Part shown: in pieces, positions 16,297 to 24,511 of the stretch
Layout of the letters: each line of letters starts with the position of its first letter
Numbering within the stretch: position 1 is the stretch's first letter
Position numbers and translations under genes: made by a program
Assembly: GCA_945883905.1 (NCBI GenBank)
Contig: CAMCYL010000018.1
Coordinates: 1-37,456 of the forward strand
Reading direction: 5' to 3'
From: Akkermansia muciniphila
GTDB lineage: Bacteria > Verrucomicrobiota > Verrucomicrobiia > Methylacidiphilales > CAMAQI01
Length of the DNA stretch: 37,456 nucleotides
Notes under the pieces: generated by a model
What the model was told of the DNA's origin: nothing
The model's database searches: none
The model's input: only the letters and a program-made list of their open reading frames with translations

Positions 16297-16680
16297 TCAT
16301 TCAAAAAATGAATTTACGATTTCGGGAGAATTCTTTTTCAGGACAATGAGGTAAACGATAAAAGTGACGGCAGCGGTTAAGAAGCCGGTGAGGCCCATTA
16401 TTCGCAGAAACTTCGAATTCGTGATTCGTTCTGTTCGGGGACGAGGGGGTCGATTCATCACAACGAAGTGAGGCCGCGGTGAGGAGTCTTGCATCGGCGG
16501 CAACAATATCTCCCGCCTCCAGAACGAGAATATCACCCGTCACAATTTGGGAAGAGGGAATGTGATGAATGGTTCCTCCTCGTTTGATATGGGCATGCGG
16601 AGAGACCAGAGAGGGTGGATTTGAATTCGGAAAGGAGTTCCTCGAATGAGGAAGCGGTCCAACTTTTATTTTGGGGCTTT
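16297..16680 (-). pseudogene. Remnant of a P2-type (Ca2+-ATPase-like) cation P-type ATPase
   Basis: Pieces in three frames add up to a broken ATPase. First comes FEELLSEFKSTLSGLSA in one frame. Next, after a frameshift near 16600, PHAHIKRGGTIHHIPSSQIV and TGDILVLEAGDIVAADARLL, ending LRCDEST (actuator domain). Then, at about 16445-16460, the text jumps to MNRPPRPRTERITNSKFLRI with a following membrane helix, which belongs near the C-terminus of P2-type pumps. The phosphorylation and nucleotide domains (DKTG, KGAPE, GDGxND) are missing, so the product cannot pump. The stretch lies directly after a PRC-barrel gene, with which such pumps may once have formed an operon. Confidence 0.8.
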
Positions 16681-16752
16681 GACGAAAACATGCGTCCCTC
16701 ACAATAACGAAAAAATGTCGATCATTTTGTGAAAGATTTCAAGAGTGAGGGA

Positions 16753-17523
16753 CTATCGGATTTGATCATGAACGAGTCGTTCATCCATCCAGTAACCGGT
16801 CCGTGCATAGTGTTCATGGAGACGGATTTCATAATCCCGGGTCGGGAGTGTTTCAATCGTAAATTCTGGTGAGGCTTTGATCGCTTCTTGAGACAAGTTG
16901 ACATAAACTTTGGAATCACTCCAACTGACTCTTTCGATCCATTGAGGAGAGACTAAAATACTTTTTCCAGGAAGCCAATTACGGGTATTAATGACAAGGT
17001 AGCGAATTGCCCAAGTCTCGTCATCGATGATAAAATCTTCGACATGACCGACCTCTCCGTCATTGGCTTGGATATAATACCCCATGACCTCTTCCATACT
17101 CCGTAGATGTGGATCCCATGCCTTATGGATACCTGTTGATTTTTCGGATTCATCAAAATTAAGTGACGTCGTGGAATAAGCTCCCCACAGATAGGGTCCA
17201 CTCCAATAAAGGGGCCATCCGTAATATCCTGAGTAGTCCACTTCGAATTGTTTTGAAACCGGTTTATCGCTATTAATAGAAGGGCTTTTTTCAATCTGGT
17301 TATTCGTGAGGCTCACTCCGATCGATTCCTCCGTGTCATTAACGGCAATGATTGAGTAGGGGGAAATTAAAACTTTACGCTCCGAGATCCAATTTCCGGT
17401 ATCGGCGACGAGGTAACGGATCGTCCAATGAAGATCATCAAAGTAAAAGTCCTTTGTTTTTCCGATGTTTCCGTCGAGAGAATCTAAAGTGAAATTTTTG
17501 AGCATTTTCGTATTGAAGAGCAT
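16753..17523 (-). CDS. PRC-barrel domain protein (two domains)
   Basis: 256 aa. Two PRC-barrel domains are seen. The first is at residues ~1-75 (MLKNFTLDSLDGNIGKTKDF, WTIRYLVADTGNWISERKVLISP). The second is at ~120-205 (MEEVMGYYIQANDGEVGHVEDF, WAIRYLVINTRNWLPGKSILVSP). They are joined by a Tyr/Trp-rich linker. PRC barrels bind RNA or proteins in ribosome maturation and photosynthetic complexes. Stand-alone tandem forms are common, have no known function and often occur in stress-related clusters. The ATG at 17523 is supported by an AAGGA ribosome-binding site. The gene looks intact, although both neighbours toward 16297 and 18890 are broken ATPase genes. Confidence 0.8.
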   Translation of the reverse strand: MLFNTKMLKNFTLDSLDGNIGKTKDFYFDDLHWTIRYLVADTGNWISERKVLISPYSIIAVNDTEESIGVSLTNNQIEKSPSINSDKPVSKQFEVDYSGYYGWPLYWSGPYLWGAYSTTSLNFDESEKSTGIHKAWDPHLRSMEEVMGYYIQANDGEVGHVEDFIIDDETWAIRYLVINTRNWLPGKSILVSPQWIERVSWSDSKVYVNLSQEAIKASPEFTIETLPTRDYEIRLHEHYARTGYWMDERLVHDQIR

Positions 17524-18105
17524 AAGCGTTCGTTCCTTTGGGGGGTGGGTTCAGTTTCCTGAATATAGATTATGATAATCGAGGCTGATCTGCTATGGGG
17601 TGAAACCCGAACTATTTAAAATGATTGAAGATTCCGAATGATTGTTGGATGTAATAAAATCAATAGAAGGCGAGGCGTCCTATGATGGGATTATTTTAAA
17701 TAGGAGGTAATTCTGGAATTTTTTTTGTTTGGTGAAAAACTCGGGAGTGGAAAAGGCAGAAATTAACAGGGATGGATATGATTCACAGGATGTTTTAAAG
17801 ACAATCTTTAAACGCTTAATCCGTCAGCTGCCCATAGACGTCAACTTAAGAGAAGAGAAAAACTATTTTAACCTCAGTGGAAAACGAAGGTTATGATTGT
17901 TTTAAGTCGGAGAAAAAGGCGGTTATCTTTGTTTTCAAAAAAAATAGAGAATTGAATTTTTCTCTGTGGCCCTCCTTTTACTCTGCGGTTAAAACTCTTT
18001 TTGTCTGTTAGGTTGACGCGCATGGTCAGTTGACGGATCGCTGATTAACGCTGATGATATGCAATTAAAAACAAAGGGAAATTCACCTTGTTTTCTGAAT
18101 TTTTC
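17524..18105. other. 582-bp gap without a recognised gene
   Basis: The part next to the PRC-barrel gene should contain its promoter; a small palindrome GATTATGATAATC lies at 17568-17580. One copy of a ~36-bp direct repeat lies at 17587-17623. A 54-codon frame on the plus strand (GTG at 17732 to TGA at 17896) has a plausible protein-like composition, including LKTIFKRLIRQLPIDVNL, but no ribosome-binding site at proper distance and no recognised family. The remainder to 18105 is AT-rich with no visible gene and probably holds eroded sequence. Confidence 0.5.
17587..17623 (+). repeat. ~36-bp direct repeat, copy 1
   Basis: Shares the framework ATGGGGT-N2-AACCCGA...CTATTTA with 18993-19028, in the same orientation and with a few mismatches and a 1-bp gap; the match starts at a shared GATCT. 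The centre GGGT-N3-ACCC forms a short hairpin. The two copies bracket about 1.4 kb that contains a truncated copper-ATPase remnant. Confidence 0.6.
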
Positions 18106-18453
18106 TTACACTTCCTCGACCGTGGTGGTCGTGGTGCCATTCCCACGGACGGTTGTGCGGCGGATAACCCGTCGGCGCACGTACCCTGTTTCGCCAAAAA
18201 ATCCGACAATTCCAAGAATCAGATAAGCCCAAAACCAGAAATTATTTGTGCCGATGGCGGTGGAGATGTAGTAGGCCATGAGAAAGCGGGGAAAGAGGAG
18301 CCAAGACGCGAAATTAAGTAGCTCAGAAAGTGAATTTGACGGATACGTTCCTGTTCCAAACCAAGCAATAAAAAGAGCGAGTCGCGGAAAAAATAAGCCG
18401 GATAATAGAAGCCACAGGGCAATAGAACCGGTGTCGAAGGGGGAGTTTGTCAT
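18106..18453 (-). CDS. Small membrane protein, unknown function
   Basis: 115 aa with three probable transmembrane segments (about residues 10-30, 45-65 and 70-88), followed by a basic, threonine-rich tail ([19 protein letters not shown]). No family is recognised. Its ATG overlaps the stop of the copper-ATPase remnant by 4 bp, the usual arrangement of a coupled operon partner, so it probably served alongside that pump before the pump gene was truncated. It may now be poorly expressed. Confidence 0.55.
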   Translation of the reverse strand: MTNSPFDTGSIALWLLLSGLFFPRLALFIAWFGTGTYPSNSLSELLNFASWLLFPRFLMAYYISTAIGTNNFWFWAYLILGIVGFFGETGYVRRRVIRRTTVRGNGTTTTTVEEV

Positions 18454-18887
18454 TCATAATACTTACTTTGAATTTGTTGGCGTCCTTTGACTTTACCTTG
18501 GCGGTTAACTTCCTCTTTGAATTTAAAATTCCGCAGCCGAAGCGCATTTCCAATAACCGAAATACTACTGAAGGCCATTGCGGCACTCGCAAACATCGGA
18601 CTTAATAGAAGTCCGAAGGTGGGGTAGAGAAGGCCCGCCGCGAGGGGAATACCGATAATATTATAGAGAAAGGCAAAAGCGAGATTTTGACGAATATTTC
18701 GCATGGTGGCGCGACTTAGGGCAATCGCCTGAACGATTCCGAGAAGATCTCCCCGCACGAGAGTTACTCCAGCGGTTTCCATTGCCACATCCGTTCCGGT
18801 TCCCATGGCGATACCGACATCGGCAGCCGCGAGAGCCGGGGCATCATTCACTCCATCCCCCGCCATAGCGATTCGACGACCAGATGA
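18450..18887 (-). pseudogene. C-terminal remnant of a copper-type P1B ATPase (CopA-like)
   Basis: The readable frame starts just after an in-frame TAA (near 18893) as [20 protein letters not shown] and ends at 18450. It contains the hinge motif GDGVNDAP and then the last two membrane helices, with [17 protein letters not shown] (the YN motif of helix 7) and [16 protein letters not shown] (the MxxSS motif of helix 8), both copper-site signatures of P1B-1 pumps. The heavy-metal binding domain, CPC helix, DKTG site and most of the nucleotide domain, some 550-600 residues, are missing. The broken 5' edge lies ~100 bp from a copy of the ~36-bp direct repeat, suggesting a deletion or insertion event there. 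Confidence 0.88.
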
Positions 18888-18992
18888 TTAACCGCAGGAG
18901 ATTTTTTCGGAAGTTCGATGTTTATTCGAGCTAATGAATGATATGGAAGCGGATCAAATAATCTCATCAACGAAGATTACGGTACTTCGATC

Positions 18993-19028
18993 GATCTTCC
19001 ATGGGGTCTAACCCGACTATTTATAATG
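18993..19028 (+). repeat. ~36-bp direct repeat, copy 2
   Basis: Second copy of the repeat at 17587-17623 (ATGGGGTCTAACCCGACTAT then TTATAATG). It lies between the truncated edge of the copper-ATPase remnant and the stop codon of the amidase gene. It may mark the end of a small element or of a deleted segment. Confidence 0.6.
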
Positions 19029-19031
19029 TGT

Positions 19032-20309
19032 TTATTTCTTGATTCCGTAGGAATTGACTAAGCCTTCTGTGACCGCTTGTGCGTATTCGCGAAAGATACT
19101 AGGGAACGGTTTATCGAGAATCGTTCGAGTTCCTTCATAATCTCCGGCCAGAAGACGACGGACGACATATTTATTATTCATGAAGTAGGGCTCAGTCGTT
19201 ACGACCGGTCCATCGTATTCACGATTGGCAGCCAGATTCCGAGCGACGACATATCGATTGTTGCTGAGTTGTCGTGAGCTTTTGGTATTGCCGTAGGGCA
19301 CGGGGGGTAGATTTGTGAGTTTTTGGAAGGCGGTTGCAATCTGCTCTGTGACATATTGTTCTGTGGCGGTTCCTTGATCTAATATTTTATAAATCATTCG
19401 GACCTGTTGCTCCGGATCTGCCGCCTCCTCTTTCGTATACGCTCCGTGAATAAAGAAGATGTTTTGATTAACGCCGACAGTTTTTCCTCGGCCGCTGCTG
19501 AGAGTGGCATTAATGTAGAGAACGATCGTGAGATCCGGTTTAAAGAGGGATCTTATTTTTTGGGCACGAGAGCGGATTTCCCCGATTCTAAAAAAGAGAA
19601 ATTGTGTCACGAATTCGATTCGATCTCCGAGACGATGGTATTGATCGTTGAGAAGAAGATGACCGTATTTCTTCTCAAGATCTGGATATTTTTTATAAAT
19701 TCTAAGTCGTGCCGCTTCTTTGAAGTCCTCGATTTGGAGTTTAGTTACAGGCTCTTTTTCTTCACGTGTTAAGAACACTTCAGCCCCGAGTGAACGGAGG
19801 TTCTCCCGGAGGATTTTTGCCGTGATCAGATTCATATCCCCCTCTTGGACACGTCCTAAACCAGGATAGAGAACAGAGCGATTTTGCAGGGGCCCCCATT
19901 TGCCTCCGATGTGACCGGGATCGATCGCAATTTTTAATCCGAGAAGGGGAGCGGTCGAGGAGGTGATCGTTTGGGAGAACTCTTGAGGAGTGCGCCATGT
20001 TCTCGGATGGGGATTCAGCTCCGCGCAGGGGGAGGCAAAAGTGAAGGTATAGAGAGGGTTAATTTGTTGGGGTTCCTTAAAAAATGTCACTTGATTTTGG
20101 TTCCATTGAGTAAAAGGCTTGAGTCCCTGATAGGGATCAAAGATCTGATGAAGTTTACTTTCAAACTCCTCTCGACAGATTGTTTTTTGGTAGACATCGA
20201 GCGTGGTCCAAGGCTGTGGTTTAATCAGGGTCCAAGGATTAGGAGGAGATGGAGTCTCCGAAAAAAGAATGCCTGTAATAAAAAATCCAATGAGGGCGAG
20301 CCGATGCAT
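19032..20309 (-). CDS. N-acetylmuramoyl-L-alanine amidase-like protein (Amidase_3), altered zinc site
   Basis: 425 aa with a signal peptide (MHRLALIGFFITGILFSE). The Amidase_3 domain spans about residues 123-420: LKIAIDPGHIGG (zinc ligand His133), VQEGDMNLITAKIL (zinc ligand Glu156), SLGAEVFLTRE, and a C-terminal PVVTTEPYFMNN with the catalytic-type Glu373. The third zinc ligand, normally the His of SIHAN, aligns with Tyr265 in VLYINA. This may mean loss of activity, a different metal site, or a specialised clade. The ~120-residue N-terminal region is unassigned. The gene is divergent from namZ across an 82-bp gap, and both act on peptidoglycan. Confidence 0.8.
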   Translation of the reverse strand: MHRLALIGFFITGILFSETPSPPNPWTLIKPQPWTTLDVYQKTICREEFESKLHQIFDPYQGLKPFTQWNQNQVTFFKEPQQINPLYTFTFASPCAELNPHPRTWRTPQEFSQTITSSTAPLLGLKIAIDPGHIGGKWGPLQNRSVLYPGLGRVQEGDMNLITAKILRENLRSLGAEVFLTREEKEPVTKLQIEDFKEAARLRIYKKYPDLEKKYGHLLLNDQYHRLGDRIEFVTQFLFFRIGEIRSRAQKIRSLFKPDLTIVLYINATLSSGRGKTVGVNQNIFFIHGAYTKEEAADPEQQVRMIYKILDQGTATEQYVTEQIATAFQKLTNLPPVPYGNTKSSRQLSNNRYVVARNLAANREYDGPVVTTEPYFMNNKYVVRRLLAGDYEGTRTILDKPFPSIFREYAQAVTEGLVNSYGIKK

Positions 20310-20391
20310 AAAATTGAATTAGACGGCATCTCTCTGGAATCAATATCCTATTTTTCTTGGATGAGGTGATTTTATCATTACTGTTATTCGG

Positions 20392-21642
20392 ATGCCTTTG
20401 TGTTTTCTTTTTATCTTTTTAAGTTTTTTATCTGGAGAAGGGGTGATTCCAGGAGTGGATGTTTTAGTGGAAAAAGAGTTTCCGGGATTACTTCATAAAA
20501 AAGTGGGACTTGTGACAAATCCTTCTGCAGTGAGTCGCAACGGAAAGTCGACCTTGCAGATTCTTTTTCAAGAGAAGCGGATTCGTTTAAATGCATTATT
20601 TGGACCGGAGCATGGGGTATATGGGACAGTTCCTGCGGGAAAATATATTTCGAGTTTTCGAGAGTCGAATACGGGAATTTGGGTGCATTCGCTCTATGGA
20701 GCGACCCGTGCGCCGAGTCCCTCGATGATGAAGGGACTTGAGGTGATCGTTTATGATATGCAAGATATTGGGTGTCGTTCCTACACCTATATTAGTACCT
20801 TGGGATTGGTGATGCAGGAGGCGCAGAAGCAGGGGATTGAGGTGATGGTCTTGGATCGACCGAATCCGATGGGAGGAAATCGAATGGAGGGACCGGGATT
20901 AACTCCTGCTTATAAATCGTTTATTGGGCAATATCCGATACCCTATGTGTATGGATTGACCATTGGGGAGTTAGCACAATGGATCAATGTACGCTATTTA
21001 TCCAAACCCTGTCGATTGACTGTAATTCCGATGAAGGGGTGGCATCGAGGAATGGTCTGGGAAGAAACTGGGTTAAAGTGGGTTTCGAGTTCGCCCAATA
21101 TTCCGGATATTCAATCGGCACGAGGTTATATTGCCACCAGTATTTTGGGGGACGTAGGGGTGGATACGGGGGTTGGAGAAAAGTTTCCCTTTCAAGTGGC
21201 AATGCATGAGGGATGGAATGGGACTGCTATGGCAAAGCGATTGAATGCCAAAGGGATTGAAGGGATACGAGCTGAACCGTTTTCTTATCGAGCCAAAAAA
21301 GGGAAATGGGCGGGGACTTTATATTCTGGAGTTAAACTGCACATTAACCCTCAGGCAAACGGGATGTTGGCCTCCTATGGGTTTCATATTTTAGAAGTGA
21401 TTCGGAAAGAAAATCCGGAATGGAAAGGATTAGCTCGTGCGAATAGCGAGAAAAGGGGGTTATTTGATAAGTTGAATGGATCAACGGTACCGAGAGTGAT
21501 GTTTTTAAATGGGAAGTCGGCACAAGAAATTGAGCAAACCTGGGCAGCAGGATTAGTGCGATGGAGTGAGGAGCGGAAGCCGTTTTTGATTTACCCGAAT
21601 GAACGAGCCCCGATTCCCTCGATAGGTTCGAATCGTCAGTAA
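20392..21642 (+). CDS. namZ: Exo-beta-N-acetylmuramidase NamZ family (DUF1343)
   Basis: 416 aa, the usual length. A hydrophobic N-terminus (MPLCFLFIFLSFLSGEG) is a likely signal peptide. Family motifs are clear: VGLVTNPSAV (38-47), FGPEHGVYG (70-78), SLYGATRAPS (100-109), YDMQDIGCRSYTYIST (121-136), LDRPNPMGG (154-162), then MEGPGL and YGLTIGELAQW. NamZ (YbbC in Bacillus) releases terminal N-acetylmuramic acid from peptidoglycan fragments during cell-wall recycling. The start lacks a good ribosome-binding site. It is divergent from the amidase-like gene, which would make the lactyl-peptide-free substrate NamZ needs; that pairing is inferred. Confidence 0.9.
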   Translation: MPLCFLFIFLSFLSGEGVIPGVDVLVEKEFPGLLHKKVGLVTNPSAVSRNGKSTLQILFQEKRIRLNALFGPEHGVYGTVPAGKYISSFRESNTGIWVHSLYGATRAPSPSMMKGLEVIVYDMQDIGCRSYTYISTLGLVMQEAQKQGIEVMVLDRPNPMGGNRMEGPGLTPAYKSFIGQYPIPYVYGLTIGELAQWINVRYLSKPCRLTVIPMKGWHRGMVWEETGLKWVSSSPNIPDIQSARGYIATSILGDVGVDTGVGEKFPFQVAMHEGWNGTAMAKRLNAKGIEGIRAEPFSYRAKKGKWAGTLYSGVKLHINPQANGMLASYGFHILEVIRKENPEWKGLARANSEKRGLFDKLNGSTVPRVMFLNGKSAQEIEQTWAAGLVRWSEERKPFLIYPNERAPIPSIGSNRQ

Positions 21643-21683
21643 TTCCTAATGCAAGAATGGGGATTATTTGATATTTTCAACGG

Positions 21684-22409
21684 ATGAAGAAAAATAAACT
21701 CGAGATCCCCCTTGTTTTCGTTTCAGGATCGGGTCATGGATTAGGGGCCTATTTGGCGGAGTCATTTTCAAAGAAGGGGTATGGAGTGATTTTACATTAT
21801 CGGAGTCGAAAATCGGAGGCAATCGCATTGGGGCGACGATTAAAGGCTCTTGCGGTTTTTCAAGGGGATTTAGGTGTGGAGTCGAAAGCTCAAGCCATTG
21901 CACTTGAGATTCGAAAACGTTTTGGGGTCTTGGACTGTTTGGTGAATAATGCCGGAGTTTATTCTCCTAAGCGGCTCGTTGATTTATCATCGCAAGAGTG
22001 GTGGGAGGGATTGAATTCGACGGCGTCATCGACTTTTTTTATGACCAAGGCACTCCTTCCGCTCATTCGTGGCTCAAAAAACGGACGAATCATTAATATC
22101 GGTGACTCGAGCTGTGATCGTTTAGGGGCTCGAGATTTAGCGATGAGTTATCATATTGGAAAAACCGGAGTTTTGATGCTTACAAAATCCTTTGCCCAGT
22201 CGGAGGGAGGCGATGGAGTGACTGTTAATATGGTCTCTCCAGGGTGGCTTGAAAATAGTGTCGGAAAACTCTCAAAGAAAGAGATTCCAGCAGGAAGATA
22301 CGGAAAATTTGAGGATATCTGGAATGCGGTTGAGTTCTTGATTAAGCCGGAATCTAACTACGTGAACGGCTCGAATGTAGTGGTGGGGGGGGGATGGAAT
22401 TTACGTTAG
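21684..22409 (+). CDS. Short-chain dehydrogenase/reductase
   Basis: 241 aa, classical SDR. Cofactor loop GSGHGLG (residues 15-21), structural NNAG (88-91), catalytic Ser142/143 (NIGDSSCD) and the YxxxK pair Tyr156-Lys160 (SYHIGK) are present. The C-terminal YVNGSNVVVGGGWNL is typical. The opening VFVSGSGHGLG and general style recall the pteridine reductase/FolM and FabG-like groups, but substrate cannot be read from the sequence. It starts 41 bp after namZ on the same strand with no clear ribosome-binding site, so it may be co-transcribed with it. It converges on the flagellar operon. Confidence 0.85.
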   Translation: MKKNKLEIPLVFVSGSGHGLGAYLAESFSKKGYGVILHYRSRKSEAIALGRRLKALAVFQGDLGVESKAQAIALEIRKRFGVLDCLVNNAGVYSPKRLVDLSSQEWWEGLNSTASSTFFMTKALLPLIRGSKNGRIINIGDSSCDRLGARDLAMSYHIGKTGVLMLTKSFAQSEGGDGVTVNMVSPGWLENSVGKLSKKEIPAGRYGKFEDIWNAVEFLIKPESNYVNGSNVVVGGGWNLR

Positions 22410-22475
22410 TCCCCTTTTTCTTCATCCTCCCAGTAGTGATGGAGATAAAAACGGTTCGAAAATATCGGTTAAAAA

Positions 22476-22799
22476 TTACGAAGTAGCCTTGTCTGTAGGG
22501 GCAATCGTTTCGCATTGAATGAGGTGAATTTCACCACAAGAGCAGGTTACTTGTATTTCTAAAAGTCCATTTTCTTTGGGGATTAAAACGGCTTTGGGCT
22601 CTCCCTTAATAGGTTCTACTACTTTTTGTTGTTTAGCCTCCACCTCCATTTTAACTTTCGGATGGAGATTTTCGATCTTTGTCCCTGAGAGATCCTTAAT
22701 AATCGTCGGAAATTTAGCGTGTTGAGAGGGGGGTGTTGATTCGATCCCCGTCGCTTTCATGACTTTAATGGCAACATTATTGGGATTAGGCATGTTCAT
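22476..22799 (-). CDS. Unknown protein at the end of the flagellar operon
   Basis: 107 aa. The first 75 residues are polar and lysine-rich (HPKVKMEVEAKQQKVVEP). The C-terminal part has a compact LLEIQVTCSCGEIHLIQCE with three cysteines (CxC...C), a possible small metal site. No family is recognised. It lies 42 bp after motB on the same strand and is the last gene of the operon, so a role in motility is suggested by position only. Confidence 0.5.
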   Translation of the reverse strand: MNMPNPNNVAIKVMKATGIESTPPSQHAKFPTIIKDLSGTKIENLHPKVKMEVEAKQQKVVEPIKGEPKAVLIPKENGLLEIQVTCSCGEIHLIQCETIAPTDKATS

Positions 22800-22841
22800 A
22801 AAATGAATTTAAAAAATAAAGGATTTGATTTACCGGTTTTG

Positions 22842-23606
22842 TTATGGGGCAGCGACTTGATCCCGAATGATTTCGATCGTGTCGGCATTATTAGGTCTGA
22901 CGATAATCGTGATTCGGCGATTATCCTCTGAGCTCGCGGGAGTATTTTCCATCGGTTGTCGATCCGCGTAGCCAATGACGCGAAAAAAACGATCATTGGA
23001 GATTCCACCTTCCAGCAGCAAGGATTGGGCGGCGAGGGCTCGATCCGAGGAAAGATTCCAGAGGTTGACCGGTTGATCGGGGTTGTTTTCAGCGAGGATT
23101 TTTTGGGTATGTCCTTCGATTTCGATCGTGTAAGGGTAACGTTCGAGGACGATGGCAATCGTAGAAAGTATAAACTTACCGAAATCAGTCAGGACGGCTG
23201 TTCCCGGTTCAAAAAACGGTCGGTTCGATTTATCAATGGCGACGATTCGCATTCCGTCGGCATGGAATTCGAAGCGAATTTGATCCTCCCCGATTTCAGA
23301 ACTATTTTTGAGTTGTTCTCGGAGTCGCTCCATGGCACGAGTGAGCTCTTGGAGGGCGAGGAGGTCTTTGCTCGCCTTATCGACGACCTCCGTCATATAC
23401 GGTTTGAACTGAGAGTATTCCTTACTCCCTCGTCGCCCTTGTTGTTCGAGCTCTCCTTTGAAGTAGCGTTGAACGGCCGCTTTGGTTTGATCATCAGAGC
23501 CGACGAGCCAAAGAACCATGAAAAGACACATCATCGAGGTTACGAAGTCGGCATAAGCCACCTTCCATGCTCCTCCGTGTCCCCCATGTGCTGCTCGTTT
23601 TCCCAT
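22842..23606 (-). CDS. motB: Flagellar motor stator protein MotB
   Basis: 254 aa. The N-terminal basic stretch leads into one transmembrane helix, AYADFVTSMMCLFMVLWLV, containing the essential proton-carrying Asp20. After a linker comes the OmpA-like peptidoglycan-binding domain (about residues 120-245): IEIEGHTQ, NLWNLSSDRALAAQSLL, VIGYADRQPMENT, SEDNRRITIIV. It forms the ion-conducting stator with MotA and anchors it to the cell wall. It follows motA by 33 bp. Confidence 0.95.
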   Translation of the reverse strand: MGKRAAHGGHGGAWKVAYADFVTSMMCLFMVLWLVGSDDQTKAAVQRYFKGELEQQGRRGSKEYSQFKPYMTEVVDKASKDLLALQELTRAMERLREQLKNSSEIGEDQIRFEFHADGMRIVAIDKSNRPFFEPGTAVLTDFGKFILSTIAIVLERYPYTIEIEGHTQKILAENNPDQPVNLWNLSSDRALAAQSLLLEGGISNDRFFRVIGYADRQPMENTPASSEDNRRITIIVRPNNADTIEIIRDQVAAP

Positions 23607-23639
23607 AGTTATTTAGTGTTCGATGATTGACGAAATCGT

Positions 23640-24497
23640 TTATTTACGTCCGAGCTCTTTCAAAGTGGTTTCAAGTTCTTCACTGGTCGGCTTACGATCT
23701 GCAGGAATCGATTTGCGTCCCGCTTCAGCGGCCATAATCGGTGGGGATCCGGTCGCATAGGCGACGATCATCCCACTCATCACCTCGTAGTAGGCCATCT
23801 CATCTTCATTGGCGAGTTCGATGGCAAAACAAAGGGGTTGCACAAAACTATAGGCCGCAAAAATTCCGAGAAGCGTTCCAGTAAGTGCCGAGGAAACGTG
23901 GGCTCCGATCTCCTGTTTATCCCCTCCTAAGTGACCCATGGTAATGATAATTCCTAAGACCGCGGCCACAATACCGATCGCCGGAAGAGCATCTCCCGCT
24001 TTTGAGAGGAGTTGAGTCGGTTGACCGAGGTGATGATGAATACGATTAAGCTCCTCCTCGAGGGAGGCTTTCATTTGATCCCCTTTCACTTTTCCATCAA
24101 TAATGGGGCGCATGGCATCTTGCATGAAAGCAACAGCATGATGATCGTGGAGAAAGCTGGGATATTTTGTAAAAATGGAGCTGGCCTCAGGATTGACGAC
24201 ATGTTCTTCGATTCCAACCACCCCTTGTTCTCGTGCGACCATGAGGAGCTCATAGAGCATACTGATGATATCAAGATACATCTGCTTCTTAAAAGGAGAG
24301 CCTTTCATTGCGGCGATAATTTTACTGACAAGAAGCTTAATGAGAGGAACGGGAGCTCCTCCTACAATATAGCCGACCAAGGCACCGAGAATAACAACGT
24401 ACTCTGAAAGTACGAAAAGTTTAGCGGGATTACCCCCTGACATCATGAATCCACCGATAACGGCGGCGAGTGTAATTATATATCCAACGGGTACCAT
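23640..24497 (-). CDS. motA: Flagellar motor stator protein MotA
   Basis: 285 aa. Four membrane segments: two at the N-terminus (VGYIITLAAVIGGFMMSGG; EYVVILGALVGYIVGG) and two near residues 165-220 (ALPAIGIVAAVLGIIITMG; LTGTLLGIFAAYSFVQPL), with a large cytoplasmic loop between them that contacts FliG. The C-terminal tail is polar. MotA surrounds MotB and drives rotation from the proton gradient. The gene is 14 bp after fliA and precedes motB, a normal stator pair. Confidence 0.95.
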   Translation of the reverse strand: MVPVGYIITLAAVIGGFMMSGGNPAKLFVLSEYVVILGALVGYIVGGAPVPLIKLLVSKIIAAMKGSPFKKQMYLDIISMLYELLMVAREQGVVGIEEHVVNPEASSIFTKYPSFLHDHHAVAFMQDAMRPIIDGKVKGDQMKASLEEELNRIHHHLGQPTQLLSKAGDALPAIGIVAAVLGIIITMGHLGGDKQEIGAHVSSALTGTLLGIFAAYSFVQPLCFAIELANEDEMAYYEVMSGMIVAYATGSPPIMAAEAGRKSIPADRKPTSEELETTLKELGRK

Positions 24498-24511
24498 AAT
24501 AGACCTTAGTT

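Noticed and set aside
17568-17580. GATTATGATAATC palindrome as a Fur box upstream of the PRC-barrel gene
   Set aside because: The half-site order differs from the GATAAT/ATTATC Fur arrangement and only one short unit is present.
17732-17896. 54-codon frame in the gap upstream of the PRC-barrel gene
   Set aside because: The AGGAGG at 17702-17707 is too far from the GTG, and no family is recognised; not enough to call a gene.
21625-21640. GGTTCGAATC motif resembling a tRNA T-arm
   Set aside because: It lies inside the namZ coding sequence and no cloverleaf surrounds it; a similar motif near 4390 is inside argC.
1071-21654. Shared 14-mer AATTCCTAATGCAA at 1071-1084 and 21641-21654
   Set aside because: A single 14-base match is expected by chance in a window this size, and the flanks do not match.
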